Source: Photorhabdus akhurstii
GTDB taxonomy: Bacteria > Pseudomonadota > Gammaproteobacteria > Enterobacterales > Enterobacteriaceae
Direction of reading: 5' to 3'
NCBI RefSeq assembly: GCF_018448925.1
Contig: NZ_RCWE01000036.1
Span: forward strand, 1-44,663
DNA length: 44,663 nt
The notes under the pieces are model-generated. The model did no database searches and was not told the origin of the DNA. It saw only the letters and a program-made list of their open reading frames with translations. Of the stretch, positions 7,004 to 16,632 are shown piece after piece (position 1 is the stretch's first letter; every line of letters starts with the position of its first letter). Both the position numbers and the translations under genes were made by a program.

Positions 7004-9049
7004 TTAGTTTTCAATGTATATCTTAGCTATTTTCTCAAATAAAGAGCTTTTACTAACTTCCCTTAACCTTAATATATCGTTGGTAAAAGAACGTAGGAAA
7101 ATAGATGTGATATTTTGTTCCATAGCATTTATCTGTTTGCCCTCTTTATCCATAGTCAAAATATTGTAAATTAAGTTCTCTTTTGCAATCGTTTGATTAG
7201 GTGAATTACAGGGTGATACAAAATACAATAAGTCATCTCCCCTCGGTTGAAGATAAATATGTTCATACTGACTATTCTGTTTAGGCGCTAAGTAATAGGG
7301 CAAAACTGTTTCAATCGGATTACATACTCTATTTACTAAATTTTCATCTTCCAAAGCATATTCAATATTATCTATTTTCTGATTACCGACGATTCTAGGA
7401 ATTCTATCTGAGTGATATCGACTAAGAATAACTTCTTCAACATTATCAATCAAATAAAAAGAATCATTATAAAGACTTGATATTTTCTTCATAAATTCGC
7501 ATTTTTCCTTAAGGGCCGTATGACTCTTTAAAAGTGAATGTCCATTGATGAAAATCGTTTTATTATGAATATTAACATCAACTATTGAAGCCAATATTTC
7601 CTTATTTTTCTTATATTCTTCTGGAATCCTAATATAAACAAGAGTTATCTTTAAATCTGGAAGGTCAATATTTTCAATTTTTTTCTCTTTAAAAACTCTC
7701 TCTTTTAGCCAAAGTTCACTCTTGATCTTTTGTATCTTTGTACGTATTTTATTGCTTAGTTTTTCCAGGCCAGTCTCCTTATCGTTTTCCACAATATTAT
7801 TATCTAAATCTATACCCTGAATAACTGTTTCACCTTGCGCTTCAAACCTATAGCGTTTCAATTTCGAATAGTAATCCAATTCAGCATCTTCTATTTCCTT
7901 TTCTCCAATATGCTTAAATGCATCCCATGTCGTGTTTTTAATTTCACCTTTGACCAATATACTGGTTTTAGCTCCATCATCCAATGAATTAAGAACCAAA
8001 TAGTTTTTATTTTTATCCAATAAATTAAAATCTTGAACAGGAGAATCAGTTAATTCTTGTAGTTCAAATACTTCCTTAATCTCTTTTTCCAAGAACATTT
8101 TTGATTTATTATCAGCAGAATGCTTTGTAATTCTGGCATCTATTAATACCAGAGGATGTAATAAATTTTTATTAACCGTGATAAAGTCATGAAGGATATA
8201 ATCAGCTTTAAAGTATCTTTCACTAAAAGAGATCTCAGCATGATTTAGTAGTTCTTTTATTTTTTGTATAATCAAGTTTTGAACATAATTTTTACTATTT
8301 CGATATCCTTTCATGAATCGCATGAATTTTTTCTTAGAGTGTTCATTGGTATTGATGTTATCTATGACCTGAAAATTATTTTCTTTAGTTCTAAATAACA
8401 ATTGAATTTCTTCTGTGTTGTATGAACCCACATTGTATGAATCCACTTTTTTTTCAATTCTAAAAGCCTTTCTATGTAAATTTACGACTAACTCCTTTTG
8501 AATAAAGAAATGAAAACGCGGATAAAAAGAATCAATTATATTACCACGTTTTTCTGCTGATAAATAAATTCGTGAATTATAAAATTCAGGTTCTATTTCA
8601 TAATTCTCTTCAAGCTCTTTTAGAAAAATTATTTTAATATGCAATCCCACAATCGCAGAAAAAACATTGCATAAAAATTTGCTATTTTCTTCAAATTTAT
8701 CAATAAACCCTTTTATGTCATATTCCTGGTCGGAAAGATAAAAAAAGTGAACTGCTTTACTACTCCAAAAACTATCGTAAAACACTTTTTCTGATGGATT
8801 TAAATTTAGTTTTTTCCTTATGATTTTTTGTATTTCCTTATCTACTTTAGCATAGAAGTCTTTGTCTCTTTCTCCCTTTTCTTTAACAAAGCTCTTTTGA
8901 CCATGAGTAATATATAATCCACTACCATCATCTACTTCAAATAGCTTCTCTATATTACCAGAAATACTCCCGTCAATGTCTAAAATGTTAGTTTTAGCTA
9001 CAGGAGAAACGTCAGAACAATCTTTAGCAATATCAGCTAACTTTATCAT
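7004..9049 (-). CDS. Unrecognised 681-aa partner of the helicase-nuclease (candidate defence protein)
   Basis: I cannot assign a family. The gene begins 2 nt after the stop of the upstream helicase-nuclease; AAGGTGA 7 nt before ATG 9049 decides the start over the TTG at 9055. The protein is soluble, rich in Lys, Glu and Ile, with no signal peptide. Visible segments: an N-terminal region with KSFVKEKGERDKDFY; a central strand HPLVLIDARITKHSADNKSKMF and YLVLNSLDDGAKTSILVKGE; a charged helical stretch; then ITLVYIRIPEEYKKN and a C-terminal part with LPYYLAPKQ, EHIYLQPRGDDLLYFVSP. The alternating strands plus coupling to a helicase/REase prompt a pPIWI-RE-like possibility, but I see no diagnostic residue set. 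The DNA is strongly A+T-rich, suggesting transfer. Confidence 0.6.
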   Translation of the reverse strand: MIKLADIAKDCSDVSPVAKTNILDIDGSISGNIEKLFEVDDGSGLYITHGQKSFVKEKGERDKDFYAKVDKEIQKIIRKKLNLNPSEKVFYDSFWSSKAVHFFYLSDQEYDIKGFIDKFEENSKFLCNVFSAIVGLHIKIIFLKELEENYEIEPEFYNSRIYLSAEKRGNIIDSFYPRFHFFIQKELVVNLHRKAFRIEKKVDSYNVGSYNTEEIQLLFRTKENNFQVIDNINTNEHSKKKFMRFMKGYRNSKNYVQNLIIQKIKELLNHAEISFSERYFKADYILHDFITVNKNLLHPLVLIDARITKHSADNKSKMFLEKEIKEVFELQELTDSPVQDFNLLDKNKNYLVLNSLDDGAKTSILVKGEIKNTTWDAFKHIGEKEIEDAELDYYSKLKRYRFEAQGETVIQGIDLDNNIVENDKETGLEKLSNKIRTKIQKIKSELWLKERVFKEKKIENIDLPDLKITLVYIRIPEEYKKNKEILASIVDVNIHNKTIFINGHSLLKSHTALKEKCEFMKKISSLYNDSFYLIDNVEEVILSRYHSDRIPRIVGNQKIDNIEYALEDENLVNRVCNPIETVLPYYLAPKQNSQYEHIYLQPRGDDLLYFVSPCNSPNQTIAKENLIYNILTMDKEGKQINAMEQNITSIFLRSFTNDILRLREVSKSSLFEKIAKIYIEN

Positions 9050-9051
9050 TA

Positions 9052-12000
9052 TCAATCACCTTGCAATAAATTTAAAATTTGTTTATTAATACGAACTTCT
9101 TTAACTAACTTACTTCCTGGACCTATACGAAAATCTTGGTCATAATCTTGCTTTTTATTTTCATACCCAAAGTATTCTTTAAATAAGTTAAGATAATAAA
9201 TTTTACTATCCGGAGATATTTCTTGCTCAAGATTTAATGGATTATTTTCCATGCGAGTATTTAAATATACGAACTTAACTGATTCATATTTATTATCAAT
9301 ATAACTTAAAATAGTTTCAGCTTTTCCTTGAGCATTATTATGCGTTTTTAATGATTGGTATCTTTTATCTAAAGTAGATGACCAATTCTTTGTATCAACA
9401 CAAATTAAATGTTTATCCGCCTCAATATAAAAATCAAACAATTCATAAGCTTTTTTTCCTATTTTTTCACTCAATAATTTAGGATCTATTGGCTGACAAT
9501 TATGTTGCCTATCTAAAAGTAGGGTAAATAAATACTCACCAATATTCCCTTTGAGCAATGGAATGAAAAAAGGATGTGGAATACAATCTTTAAACACATT
9601 CTTGCTTATAATTGCAATTTCTTTTAAAAGATGTGTGACATGTTCATCTTTTCTACCATCAATTCGATTACCAATACCTGAAAATATCCATTCTTTAGGA
9701 TGATATATTGAATAACCATGTTCAATATCAGTTAACGTTACTATCCCATCTTCAAGATTTTTAATACTTAACTTCAACTGTGGAGTAGTAGATATATCAA
9801 TATATAATGCATCAACCGCCTCCATCATTGCCTGGTATTTTTTGACATGGGGATTTGATTTCAGTCTTTTTACATAACTTGATGGCGATATCAAACTTTC
9901 AATAGATCTAAGATGTTCATTGAATATAATCGCTTCGGCATTATCTTTCCTTGCAACGGAGAGCACCTCTGGAACAAAATCTTCAAAAAACTCTTTAAGT
10001 AAAGCCGAATTTCTAGCTATTTTTTCCTCAAATAATTCTCTCTCTTCACATGATTTAAAACTACACATCATTCTTTCTTTTTCGCATAGCCGCATAAAAT
10101 GATGATTTAATAAAGACATACTCTCTAATATCGGACGATTTCTTTTAATTCGAGTAAATTGATTAAACAGAACTATTCCATCCTCTACAGCACTATCTGG
10201 AATAAATATCTCTGTATTTATCTTCGTATCTTTACGCTCAACACGACCAATAGCTTGCATTAAATCTTTTAGTTTAGAGATCCTATGTTCACGCATTAAG
10301 AACTGGTAATCTTCACCACTTGATAAATTGATATCAAAATCCTTTAGAAATTTTTCCTCATCTGAATCAGAACATTGTTTCATTAACAGCAGATAGTTTT
10401 GTAATGAGTGGAGTGTCCTATCATTTGTTTTTTCATCCTTAATGATTGCACTCCAGAATGGCGAACTCGTTAATACTAAACGCTCAAAATCTTCCTCAAA
10501 TAAATCCCCACCTTCTTCTGGATAAGTAAGAAAATAATTTAACCCTGTACCGGCACTTTTATAAGAGGAGAGTAATACAATTTTCGTATTTTTATCCTTT
10601 ATATGGATGAAGTCTCTAATATTACACTCTTTACGTAATTCCGCATCAAATAAAATCACACGTATCTTAGGTTTATTTGCAAAAGGTAAATACTCAAATA
10701 TTTTCCATGAATTATGCACTTTTTTGATATTCTTAATTTTTACTTCTGCTCTGGAAAAATATTTTTTCAATTTGCGCTGAAAACGATTACTCAATGCCAA
10801 ACTCATCGTATGCTTACCTTGATAAGCAGCAAGGAGCATAGAACAAAGCTGGCGTTCGAACTCTATTTTTTGGTAATTATTTAAACTCTTTTTAAAATTT
10901 CTATCCAAACCGTAAAGCTCGTTCCTAAGAAAATTAAATTTTATTTTAAAACTCTCATCAAAATCCTGGCAAAAATCAAATAAAGGAAGATCTGAATTAA
11001 ATACACTAAAGTCAATAGTTCTCAATTCCGCTCGTTTATCCCGTAGAGAAGCCAATAACGCAATATCAGTACCACCTCGCTCAATGATTTGAATAGCTAA
11101 GTTATTTGGTTTACCAGAGCAAAATCGTCGTAAGAAATTACGATTATATTGCCCTGAATAGGTTTCAGCAAAACCTGTCGTCGCACTGAGACAAATTACG
11201 CTATTTCTTGTGTTATAGAGGCTACGGAACAAAGCCACTTCGGGCTGCTCTTTAATAAGATCAAGAGTAAAATTTATATACGTGAGATGACTTAATGTCT
11301 CGTCTTGAAACTCTAACTCTTTCATCCGCTCTATGGTAAATACGGTTTTAGACTGAAAATATGTATAAAAGTGAGAAATCAACATTTCTTCCGACGCAGG
11401 ATGTTCAAACATTTGTTTCAGTTCATTCCTGATTTTTCCTGCTTTCTGTATAAATTTATACATCAAAAAGTTTTGACTACTATCCCCCGCCTGTTTAAGT
11501 GATTTCGCAAATTGTGAACGGCTCGAAATCTTCGCGGCAGCAGCCAATACTACTATCGCAAGTTGATAAGTATCGTGAAGAGAAGGATTTTTATCTCGAC
11601 TATCCGTAGAATAATATAATTGACAACCACTTCCTCTATGCACAAATTCAATTTTCACTTTCTTTAGTGACTCTTCATTAAAAAAACGTTTAGGAGAAAA
11701 ACTAAATACATTTCTGGTAATATTAATGACTTGTTCAATATCATCACCCTTAATTTGAACAAAATCGATATTACCAGAAAAAAGTTTAAGTAAAGACTCC
11801 AAGTTTTGTTCAATAGTGCCTTCTAAAGATAGCTCGCAATTCTTTTCCAAATACGCCTTGATATCATTAATAAATTCATTTTTCTCAGAGAGAAAAGGTA
11901 AATATGACATCTTAGCAACATCAATATCTTTCACTTGTTGTAATAGACGGTAAGTTACCGCAAAAACATGAACAAGTTGTACTTTATCATCAATTAAATT

Positions 12001-13539
12001 CACACTACGCGAATTTGAAAAAATTCGGTAAGCCTCATGTTCTTCATCAATCACTAATGTAAAACTGATATTGTGTTTTCTAAAATAGTTTTCGTCGTCG
12101 ATCTTAAAAAAATCTGTCTTTAAATGTTCAATTTGTTCTGCAACAGGGGATTCTAAAAAAGCACTTAATGTATTGTTTGTAAGTTTCTTTTTTCCACCAA
12201 TTAAGTAATCAAAAGGTATCGATTTTACAATATATTTACCTCCCCTATTTATCCGTGGCATTTTAATCGGCTTGTCAAATTTACTAGTCGTTGCTAGCAG
12301 AATACAGGGCGAAACCATCGCAGCCGCCATTGGTATACAATGAAAGATAATTTCTTTACGCAACAGTTCAATCTTGTTCTCTGCTCCCATAATAGCAGGT
12401 AGATTAACGGCCGACTCTTGTTGGTTTAAAGCAGCCTCAGATAACTCATCAAGCACCCTCGTTAAATTAGATTTACACTTTTTAAGCTGATCTTCATAAT
12501 CCTGAATAAGATCAACGTCATCACCTTGCTGTTTTTGTATTAGAATTTGCTTTTCAATACTCTCTATCGCTCTAACAACAATAGCTAAATTACTGGCTTT
12601 CGATGCTAGCGGTGAGTTTTTCGCCCTTTTTTCCCATGTTAAATAACGTTTTCTATTCTCAATAATTTCTCCATTGCAATCTTCAACCCAGTTTACAAAG
12701 TTCAAGTCTCTCAGATCTTCTTGGCTGTAAAGACCAAGAAATTCAATGCCTTTTTTCTTCGCCTTTTTAATCAACTTTTTGTCAAAATCAATCTGTGATT
12801 TCTGGGGAGTAACAAATAAAAAATTGGTAAAATCACTGTCTTTCGCATTAACAGTAACCGATTCAATGTAACGATTAAGTACTCCATAACTCTTACCAAA
12901 ACCCGTTCCGTCATTTGAAAATACCAGTGTTGGGTGATTATTTTGATATACGTTATACAACTCAGATAATTGAGATCTCAGTACATTAATGTCATCTTTA
13001 AGATGCTGTGGCGCTCTCTTATTCGCTAAATAATTAGCAAGGCTAGATTGTTCTAACTGATGAACCATGCCATATGGCTGATATTCCCCATCTAAGAGAA
13101 TAATCAATTTTTGGCGATACAATTCTTGTATAATGTTTCTTTCCGATCGATTTAATTGCTGCGAAAAGTGAGCAACAACATCATTTACCAACCATCCCGC
13201 TGCAAAAAGTTGATTAGCTTCTAAAAACGCCTCTTTATCTCTCTTTGTTAACGTTTTATAAGATACACATAATGTAAAATCGTCTTTAGAAGCTGTTTTG
13301 TCTTTCATCGGCAAAGCGACTTTGCGTGCCTTATCTCTACTTCTTTGATATAGGAATCCCATCTTTGCAAGCTCAAACATAATTGCAATAGCTGTCGCCT
13401 CATCATGTTTAAGATCTTGTCTGATATCCTCCAAGATCTCAGTATGTTCATCAATAACACCATCTAATCTTTTAAATAATTCCAATTTCTCATACGCAAT
13501 ATCAAAAAGTTTTTCTTTTAAGGTTTCAGACCACCTCAT
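9052..13539 (-). CDS. Large SF2-type helicase with C-terminal PD-(D/E)xK-like nuclease
   Basis: 1495 aa. Helicase motifs in order: Walker A GTGFGKS (residues 211-217), Walker B LVIDEEHEAY (about 497-500), SATTG (about 782), SSYKSAGTGLNY (about 990-1000, motif V), and QAIGRVERKD (about 1095, motif VI). Residues 1-200 form a helical N-terminal region. The C-terminus (about 1330-1400) has GNIGEYLF, then FDFYIEADKHLICVDTKNW: an E...D...DxK arrangement expected of a restriction-endonuclease fold. It should be an ATP-driven translocase or helicase that cuts nucleic acid. It is the first gene of a two-gene - strand unit, tightly coupled to the 681-aa gene. No methyltransferase is nearby, so self/non-self discrimination must work otherwise. 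Motif VI is reminiscent of DinG-type helicases. A+T-rich, flanked by a toxin-antitoxin pair: a probable defence unit. Confidence 0.8.
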   Translation of the reverse strand: MRWSETLKEKLFDIAYEKLELFKRLDGVIDEHTEILEDIRQDLKHDEATAIAIMFELAKMGFLYQRSRDKARKVALPMKDKTASKDDFTLCVSYKTLTKRDKEAFLEANQLFAAGWLVNDVVAHFSQQLNRSERNIIQELYRQKLIILLDGEYQPYGMVHQLEQSSLANYLANKRAPQHLKDDINVLRSQLSELYNVYQNNHPTLVFSNDGTGFGKSYGVLNRYIESVTVNAKDSDFTNFLFVTPQKSQIDFDKKLIKKAKKKGIEFLGLYSQEDLRDLNFVNWVEDCNGEIIENRKRYLTWEKRAKNSPLASKASNLAIVVRAIESIEKQILIQKQQGDDVDLIQDYEDQLKKCKSNLTRVLDELSEAALNQQESAVNLPAIMGAENKIELLRKEIIFHCIPMAAAMVSPCILLATTSKFDKPIKMPRINRGGKYIVKSIPFDYLIGGKKKLTNNTLSAFLESPVAEQIEHLKTDFFKIDDENYFRKHNISFTLVIDEEHEAYRIFSNSRSVNLIDDKVQLVHVFAVTYRLLQQVKDIDVAKMSYLPFLSEKNEFINDIKAYLEKNCELSLEGTIEQNLESLLKLFSGNIDFVQIKGDDIEQVINITRNVFSFSPKRFFNEESLKKVKIEFVHRGSGCQLYYSTDSRDKNPSLHDTYQLAIVVLAAAAKISSRSQFAKSLKQAGDSSQNFLMYKFIQKAGKIRNELKQMFEHPASEEMLISHFYTYFQSKTVFTIERMKELEFQDETLSHLTYINFTLDLIKEQPEVALFRSLYNTRNSVICLSATTGFAETYSGQYNRNFLRRFCSGKPNNLAIQIIERGGTDIALLASLRDKRAELRTIDFSVFNSDLPLFDFCQDFDESFKIKFNFLRNELYGLDRNFKKSLNNYQKIEFERQLCSMLLAAYQGKHTMSLALSNRFQRKLKKYFSRAEVKIKNIKKVHNSWKIFEYLPFANKPKIRVILFDAELRKECNIRDFIHIKDKNTKIVLLSSYKSAGTGLNYFLTYPEEGGDLFEEDFERLVLTSSPFWSAIIKDEKTNDRTLHSLQNYLLLMKQCSDSDEEKFLKDFDINLSSGEDYQFLMREHRISKLKDLMQAIGRVERKDTKINTEIFIPDSAVEDGIVLFNQFTRIKRNRPILESMSLLNHHFMRLCEKERMMCSFKSCEERELFEEKIARNSALLKEFFEDFVPEVLSVARKDNAEAIIFNEHLRSIESLISPSSYVKRLKSNPHVKKYQAMMEAVDALYIDISTTPQLKLSIKNLEDGIVTLTDIEHGYSIYHPKEWIFSGIGNRIDGRKDEHVTHLLKEIAIISKNVFKDCIPHPFFIPLLKGNIGEYLFTLLLDRQHNCQPIDPKLLSEKIGKKAYELFDFYIEADKHLICVDTKNWSSTLDKRYQSLKTHNNAQGKAETILSYIDNKYESVKFVYLNTRMENNPLNLEQEISPDSKIYYLNLFKEYFGYENKKQDYDQDFRIGPGSKLVKEVRINKQILNLLQGD

Positions 13540-14002
13540 TCATGAAGTCTCTTCTGTTTTATTTTTGTACGATCAAACTCTACACAAAATGCATATGATT
13601 TTCCAGAGTAAATACAGAGGACAGAAGAAAACAGGAGGATGTTATTTTAAAATCATAACAGAGTCTAAAAGTAAATAAGATGAAAATAGCTATCATCTTA
13701 TTTATGGAATATTTTTAAAACCTGAATACTTCTTAGATTAATAACTAAGTTATCGAAGTATAAATTGCTGATAAAAATCATCGTTTTTATTCTGATTAGC
13801 TCCCGACTGTAAATTAAATGATTTTATTTACCTCACTCTTTAATAAATCGGGAAATCTAAACGTCTATACTTCTTAACATCTAAAATAAAACTAATATAT
13901 TCCTTTTGGCTATATATGGTTGCTATTCATTCTTTCAAACAAATACATATACAGAGTTATCCTCCATAACTATCTGAATACAACGGATTATCTGGATATG
14001 AT
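13540..14002. other. Divergent intergenic region between the defence unit and cbs
   Basis: 463 bp of A+T-rich DNA with no convincing gene. It must hold the promoters of the helicase unit (leftward) and the transsulfuration pair (rightward). I do not see a clear consensus promoter or operator. Confidence 0.6.
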
Positions 14003-15370
14003 ATGACCACATCACGCTCTGTTCTCGATATGATTGGCAATACCCCATTGCTGGAGTTAACGCATCTGAATACCGGTCCGTGTCAATTATTTATTAAGCT
14101 GGAGAATCAAAATCCCGGTGGCTCTATTAAAGATCGCGTCGCTCTTTCCATGATCGAGCAGGCGGAAGAACAAGGGTTACTTCAACCCGGTGGTACGATT
14201 ATCGAAGCTACTGCCGGTAATACCGGCATTGGATTAGCGCTAGTCGCCGCTCTGAAAGGCTATAAATTGATTCTGGTCGTTCCAGATAAGATGAGCCGGG
14301 AGAAGGTGTTTCATCTGCGTGCACTGGGCACCGATGTACGTCTTACCCGTTCTGATGTCAGCAAAGGTCATCCAGAGTATTATCAAGATTACGCCCTGCG
14401 TCTGGCGCGAGAGATCCCCGGCGCTTATTATATCGATCAGTTCAACAATCCAGCTAACTCAGCAGCGCACACGACCACTACCGGACCGGAAATCTGGCAG
14501 CAAATGGACCACAATGTCGATGCAGTGGTGATCGGTGTCGGGTCCGGCGGTACGCTTGGCGGCTTGAGTCACTATTTCGCTCAAGTTTCGCCGGAAACTG
14601 AGTTTGTTCTGGCAGACCCAAATGGTTCTATTTTGGTGGACTATATTGAACACGGCAAATATGGTGAAGCCGGAAGCTGGCAGGTAGAAGGCATCGGCGA
14701 GGATTTTATCCCTCCTCTGGGCGATTTTAGTCGCGTGCGCCACGCATACCGTGTCAGTGATGCAGAAGCTTTTTCCCGTGCCCGTGATCTGTTATTAAAG
14801 GAAGGTGTGCTGGCAGGCTCTTCCAGCGGTACCTTGCTCGCCGCCGCACTGCGCTACTGCCGTGCGCAGACCACTCCCAAACGTGTGGTTACGCTAGCAT
14901 GTGACAGTGGAAATAAGTATCTGTCAAAAATGTTTAACGATTATTGGATGCTAGAGCAGGGATTTCAATCACGTATGCCGCAGCACGATCTCAGCGACTA
15001 TATTACTTATCGCTATCAGGATGGCGCTACGGTTTTTATATCGCCAGAAGATACGTTAAGGACCGCGCATACCCGCATGCGCTTATATGAAATTTCACAA
15101 TTACCGGTGCTGAAAGAGGAGCAAGTGGTCGGTATTATCGACGAGTGGGATTTAATGCATACCGTTCAGGCTGATCCACATAATTTTAGCCTGCCCGTTA
15201 GTCACGCTATGACTCATCAGGTGAAAACGCTGGATAAGAGCGCTTCTCTGCAACAATTGATGGCAACTTTCGACGCCGGACATGTGGCGCTGATCGTCGA
15301 TAATGGCCGCTTTCTTGGGCTGGTAACTCGCACAGATGTGCTGAATGCATGGCGTCAGCAACTTAATTGA
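14003..15370 (+). CDS. cbs: Cystathionine beta-synthase with C-terminal CBS domains
   Basis: 455 aa. It makes cystathionine from homocysteine and serine with PLP, the first step of reverse transsulfuration. The catalytic domain (about 1-320) has NPGGSIKDRVAL with the PLP lysine K43, the substrate loop EATAGNTGIGLA and the phosphate-binding GVGSGGTLGG. Residues about 335-455 are two CBS repeats (YEISQLPVLKEEQVVGIID and HVALIVDNGRFLGLVTRTDVL), the usual nucleotide or AdoMet-sensing module. The start follows the usual N-terminus (SVLDMIGNTPLLEL). The next gene, cystathionine gamma-lyase, follows after 17 bp, so the two form one operon. An O-acetylserine sulfhydrylase role is less likely given the CBS domains and the neighbour. 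Confidence 0.9.
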   Translation: MTTSRSVLDMIGNTPLLELTHLNTGPCQLFIKLENQNPGGSIKDRVALSMIEQAEEQGLLQPGGTIIEATAGNTGIGLALVAALKGYKLILVVPDKMSREKVFHLRALGTDVRLTRSDVSKGHPEYYQDYALRLAREIPGAYYIDQFNNPANSAAHTTTTGPEIWQQMDHNVDAVVIGVGSGGTLGGLSHYFAQVSPETEFVLADPNGSILVDYIEHGKYGEAGSWQVEGIGEDFIPPLGDFSRVRHAYRVSDAEAFSRARDLLLKEGVLAGSSSGTLLAAALRYCRAQTTPKRVVTLACDSGNKYLSKMFNDYWMLEQGFQSRMPQHDLSDYITYRYQDGATVFISPEDTLRTAHTRMRLYEISQLPVLKEEQVVGIIDEWDLMHTVQADPHNFSLPVSHAMTHQVKTLDKSASLQQLMATFDAGHVALIVDNGRFLGLVTRTDVLNAWRQQLN

Positions 15371-15387
15371 TTTTTAGGAATGATTCT

Positions 15388-16542
15388 ATGACCAAGTTTG
15401 ATACTAAAACTGTTCACGCTGGCTATACACCGGATCACACTGGCGCAATAATGCCGGCAATTTATGCCACTTCGACTTATGCCCAATCCGCCCCCGGCCA
15501 ACACACGGGTTATGAATATTCCCGCAGCGGCAATCCGACACGTGACGCTCTGGAAAGCGCGATAGCCGAACTGGAAAACGGTAGCCGAGGCTACGCTTTT
15601 AGTTCAGGGCTGGCTGCCAGTTCCACAGTGCTAGAATTGTTGGATAAGGATAGCCATGTGGTGGCCGTCGATGATCTGTACGGCGGCACCTATCGGCTAC
15701 TCGAAAAAGTACGTAGCCGCACTGCCGGTTTGCGTGTCACTTACGTGGAAGCCCATGATATTACCGGCCTTGAAGCAGCCATTCGTCCCGACACAAAAAT
15801 GATTTGGGTGGAGACGCCCACCAATCCGTTGCTGAAACTGGCTGATCTGGCGGCTATCGCACAAATAGCGCAACGGCACGGTATTATTAGTGTGGCGGAT
15901 AACACTTTCGCCTCGCCGTATCTCCAGCGCCCACTTGATCTGGGATTTGATATCGTTGTGCACTCCGCTACTAAATATTTAAACGGCCACTCCGATGTGA
16001 TCGCAGGACTGGCAGTTGTCGGAAAAGATGCAGAATTAGCAGAAAAACTTGGTTTCCTGCAAAACTCTGTCGGCGGCGTGCTCGATCCATTTAGTAGTTT
16101 CCTGGTACTGCGCGGCATGCGGACTCTTGCGCTGCGTATGCAGCGTCACATCGACAGTGCATCAAAGATCGCACACTGGCTGGAACAGCAGCCTCAGATC
16201 GAAACCGTCTTCTATCCCGGCCTCGTTTCCCATCCACAGCATGAACTGGCGAAACGTCAAATGAAGGGTTTTGGCGGTATGATTTCTGTTCACTTAAAAG
16301 GTGATGATGATTATGCCCGCCGGTTAATTCAAGAGCTAAAGCTATTTACATTGGCAGAAAGTCTGGGTGGAGTGGAGAGTCTGATCGGCCAACCATTTAG
16401 TATGACCCACGCTTCTATTCCATTAGAAAAACGCCTTGCTTCCGGGATTACGCCACAGTTGATACGTATTTCTGTAGGTATAGAGGATGCAGAGGATCTC
16501 ATCGCCGATTTAGCTCAAGCGTTGGAAAAAGCCGCTCAATAA
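15388..16542 (+). CDS. Cystathionine gamma-lyase (gamma-synthase/lyase family)
   Basis: 384 aa, PLP enzyme of the Cys/Met metabolism family. Seen: YEYSRSGNPTRDALE (phosphate contact), SSGLAASSTVL, the VADNTFASPYLQ strand, and the PLP lysine K196 in VVHSATKYLNGHSD. ATG 15388 is chosen because TAGGA stands 8 nt upstream and the protein then starts MTKFDTKTVHAG as in homologues. Paired with cystathionine beta-synthase it should cleave cystathionine to cysteine, 2-oxobutyrate and ammonia, so methionine sulfur can supply cysteine. MetB-type gamma-synthase activity cannot be excluded by sequence alone. A strong hairpin terminator follows. Confidence 0.88.
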   Translation: MTKFDTKTVHAGYTPDHTGAIMPAIYATSTYAQSAPGQHTGYEYSRSGNPTRDALESAIAELENGSRGYAFSSGLAASSTVLELLDKDSHVVAVDDLYGGTYRLLEKVRSRTAGLRVTYVEAHDITGLEAAIRPDTKMIWVETPTNPLLKLADLAAIAQIAQRHGIISVADNTFASPYLQRPLDLGFDIVVHSATKYLNGHSDVIAGLAVVGKDAELAEKLGFLQNSVGGVLDPFSSFLVLRGMRTLALRMQRHIDSASKIAHWLEQQPQIETVFYPGLVSHPQHELAKRQMKGFGGMISVHLKGDDDYARRLIQELKLFTLAESLGGVESLIGQPFSMTHASIPLEKRLASGITPQLIRISVGIEDAEDLIADLAQALEKAAQ

Positions 16543-16605
16543 AAGAGCAATGCCAGCCAATTTTTTCAACTGGCTGGCATTTAAATAAAAAGCGGCTCTT
16601 TTTAT
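16541..16605. terminator. Bidirectional terminator between the transsulfuration genes and deoD
   Basis: Inner stem ATGCCAGCCA / TGGCTGGCAT (16550-16580), enclosed by AAAAGAGC and GCTCTTTTT. There are U-rich tails in both directions. The two flanking operons converge here. Confidence 0.8.
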
Positions 16606-16632
16606 GCAATCAAAAGCAAATGTAGAACCGGA

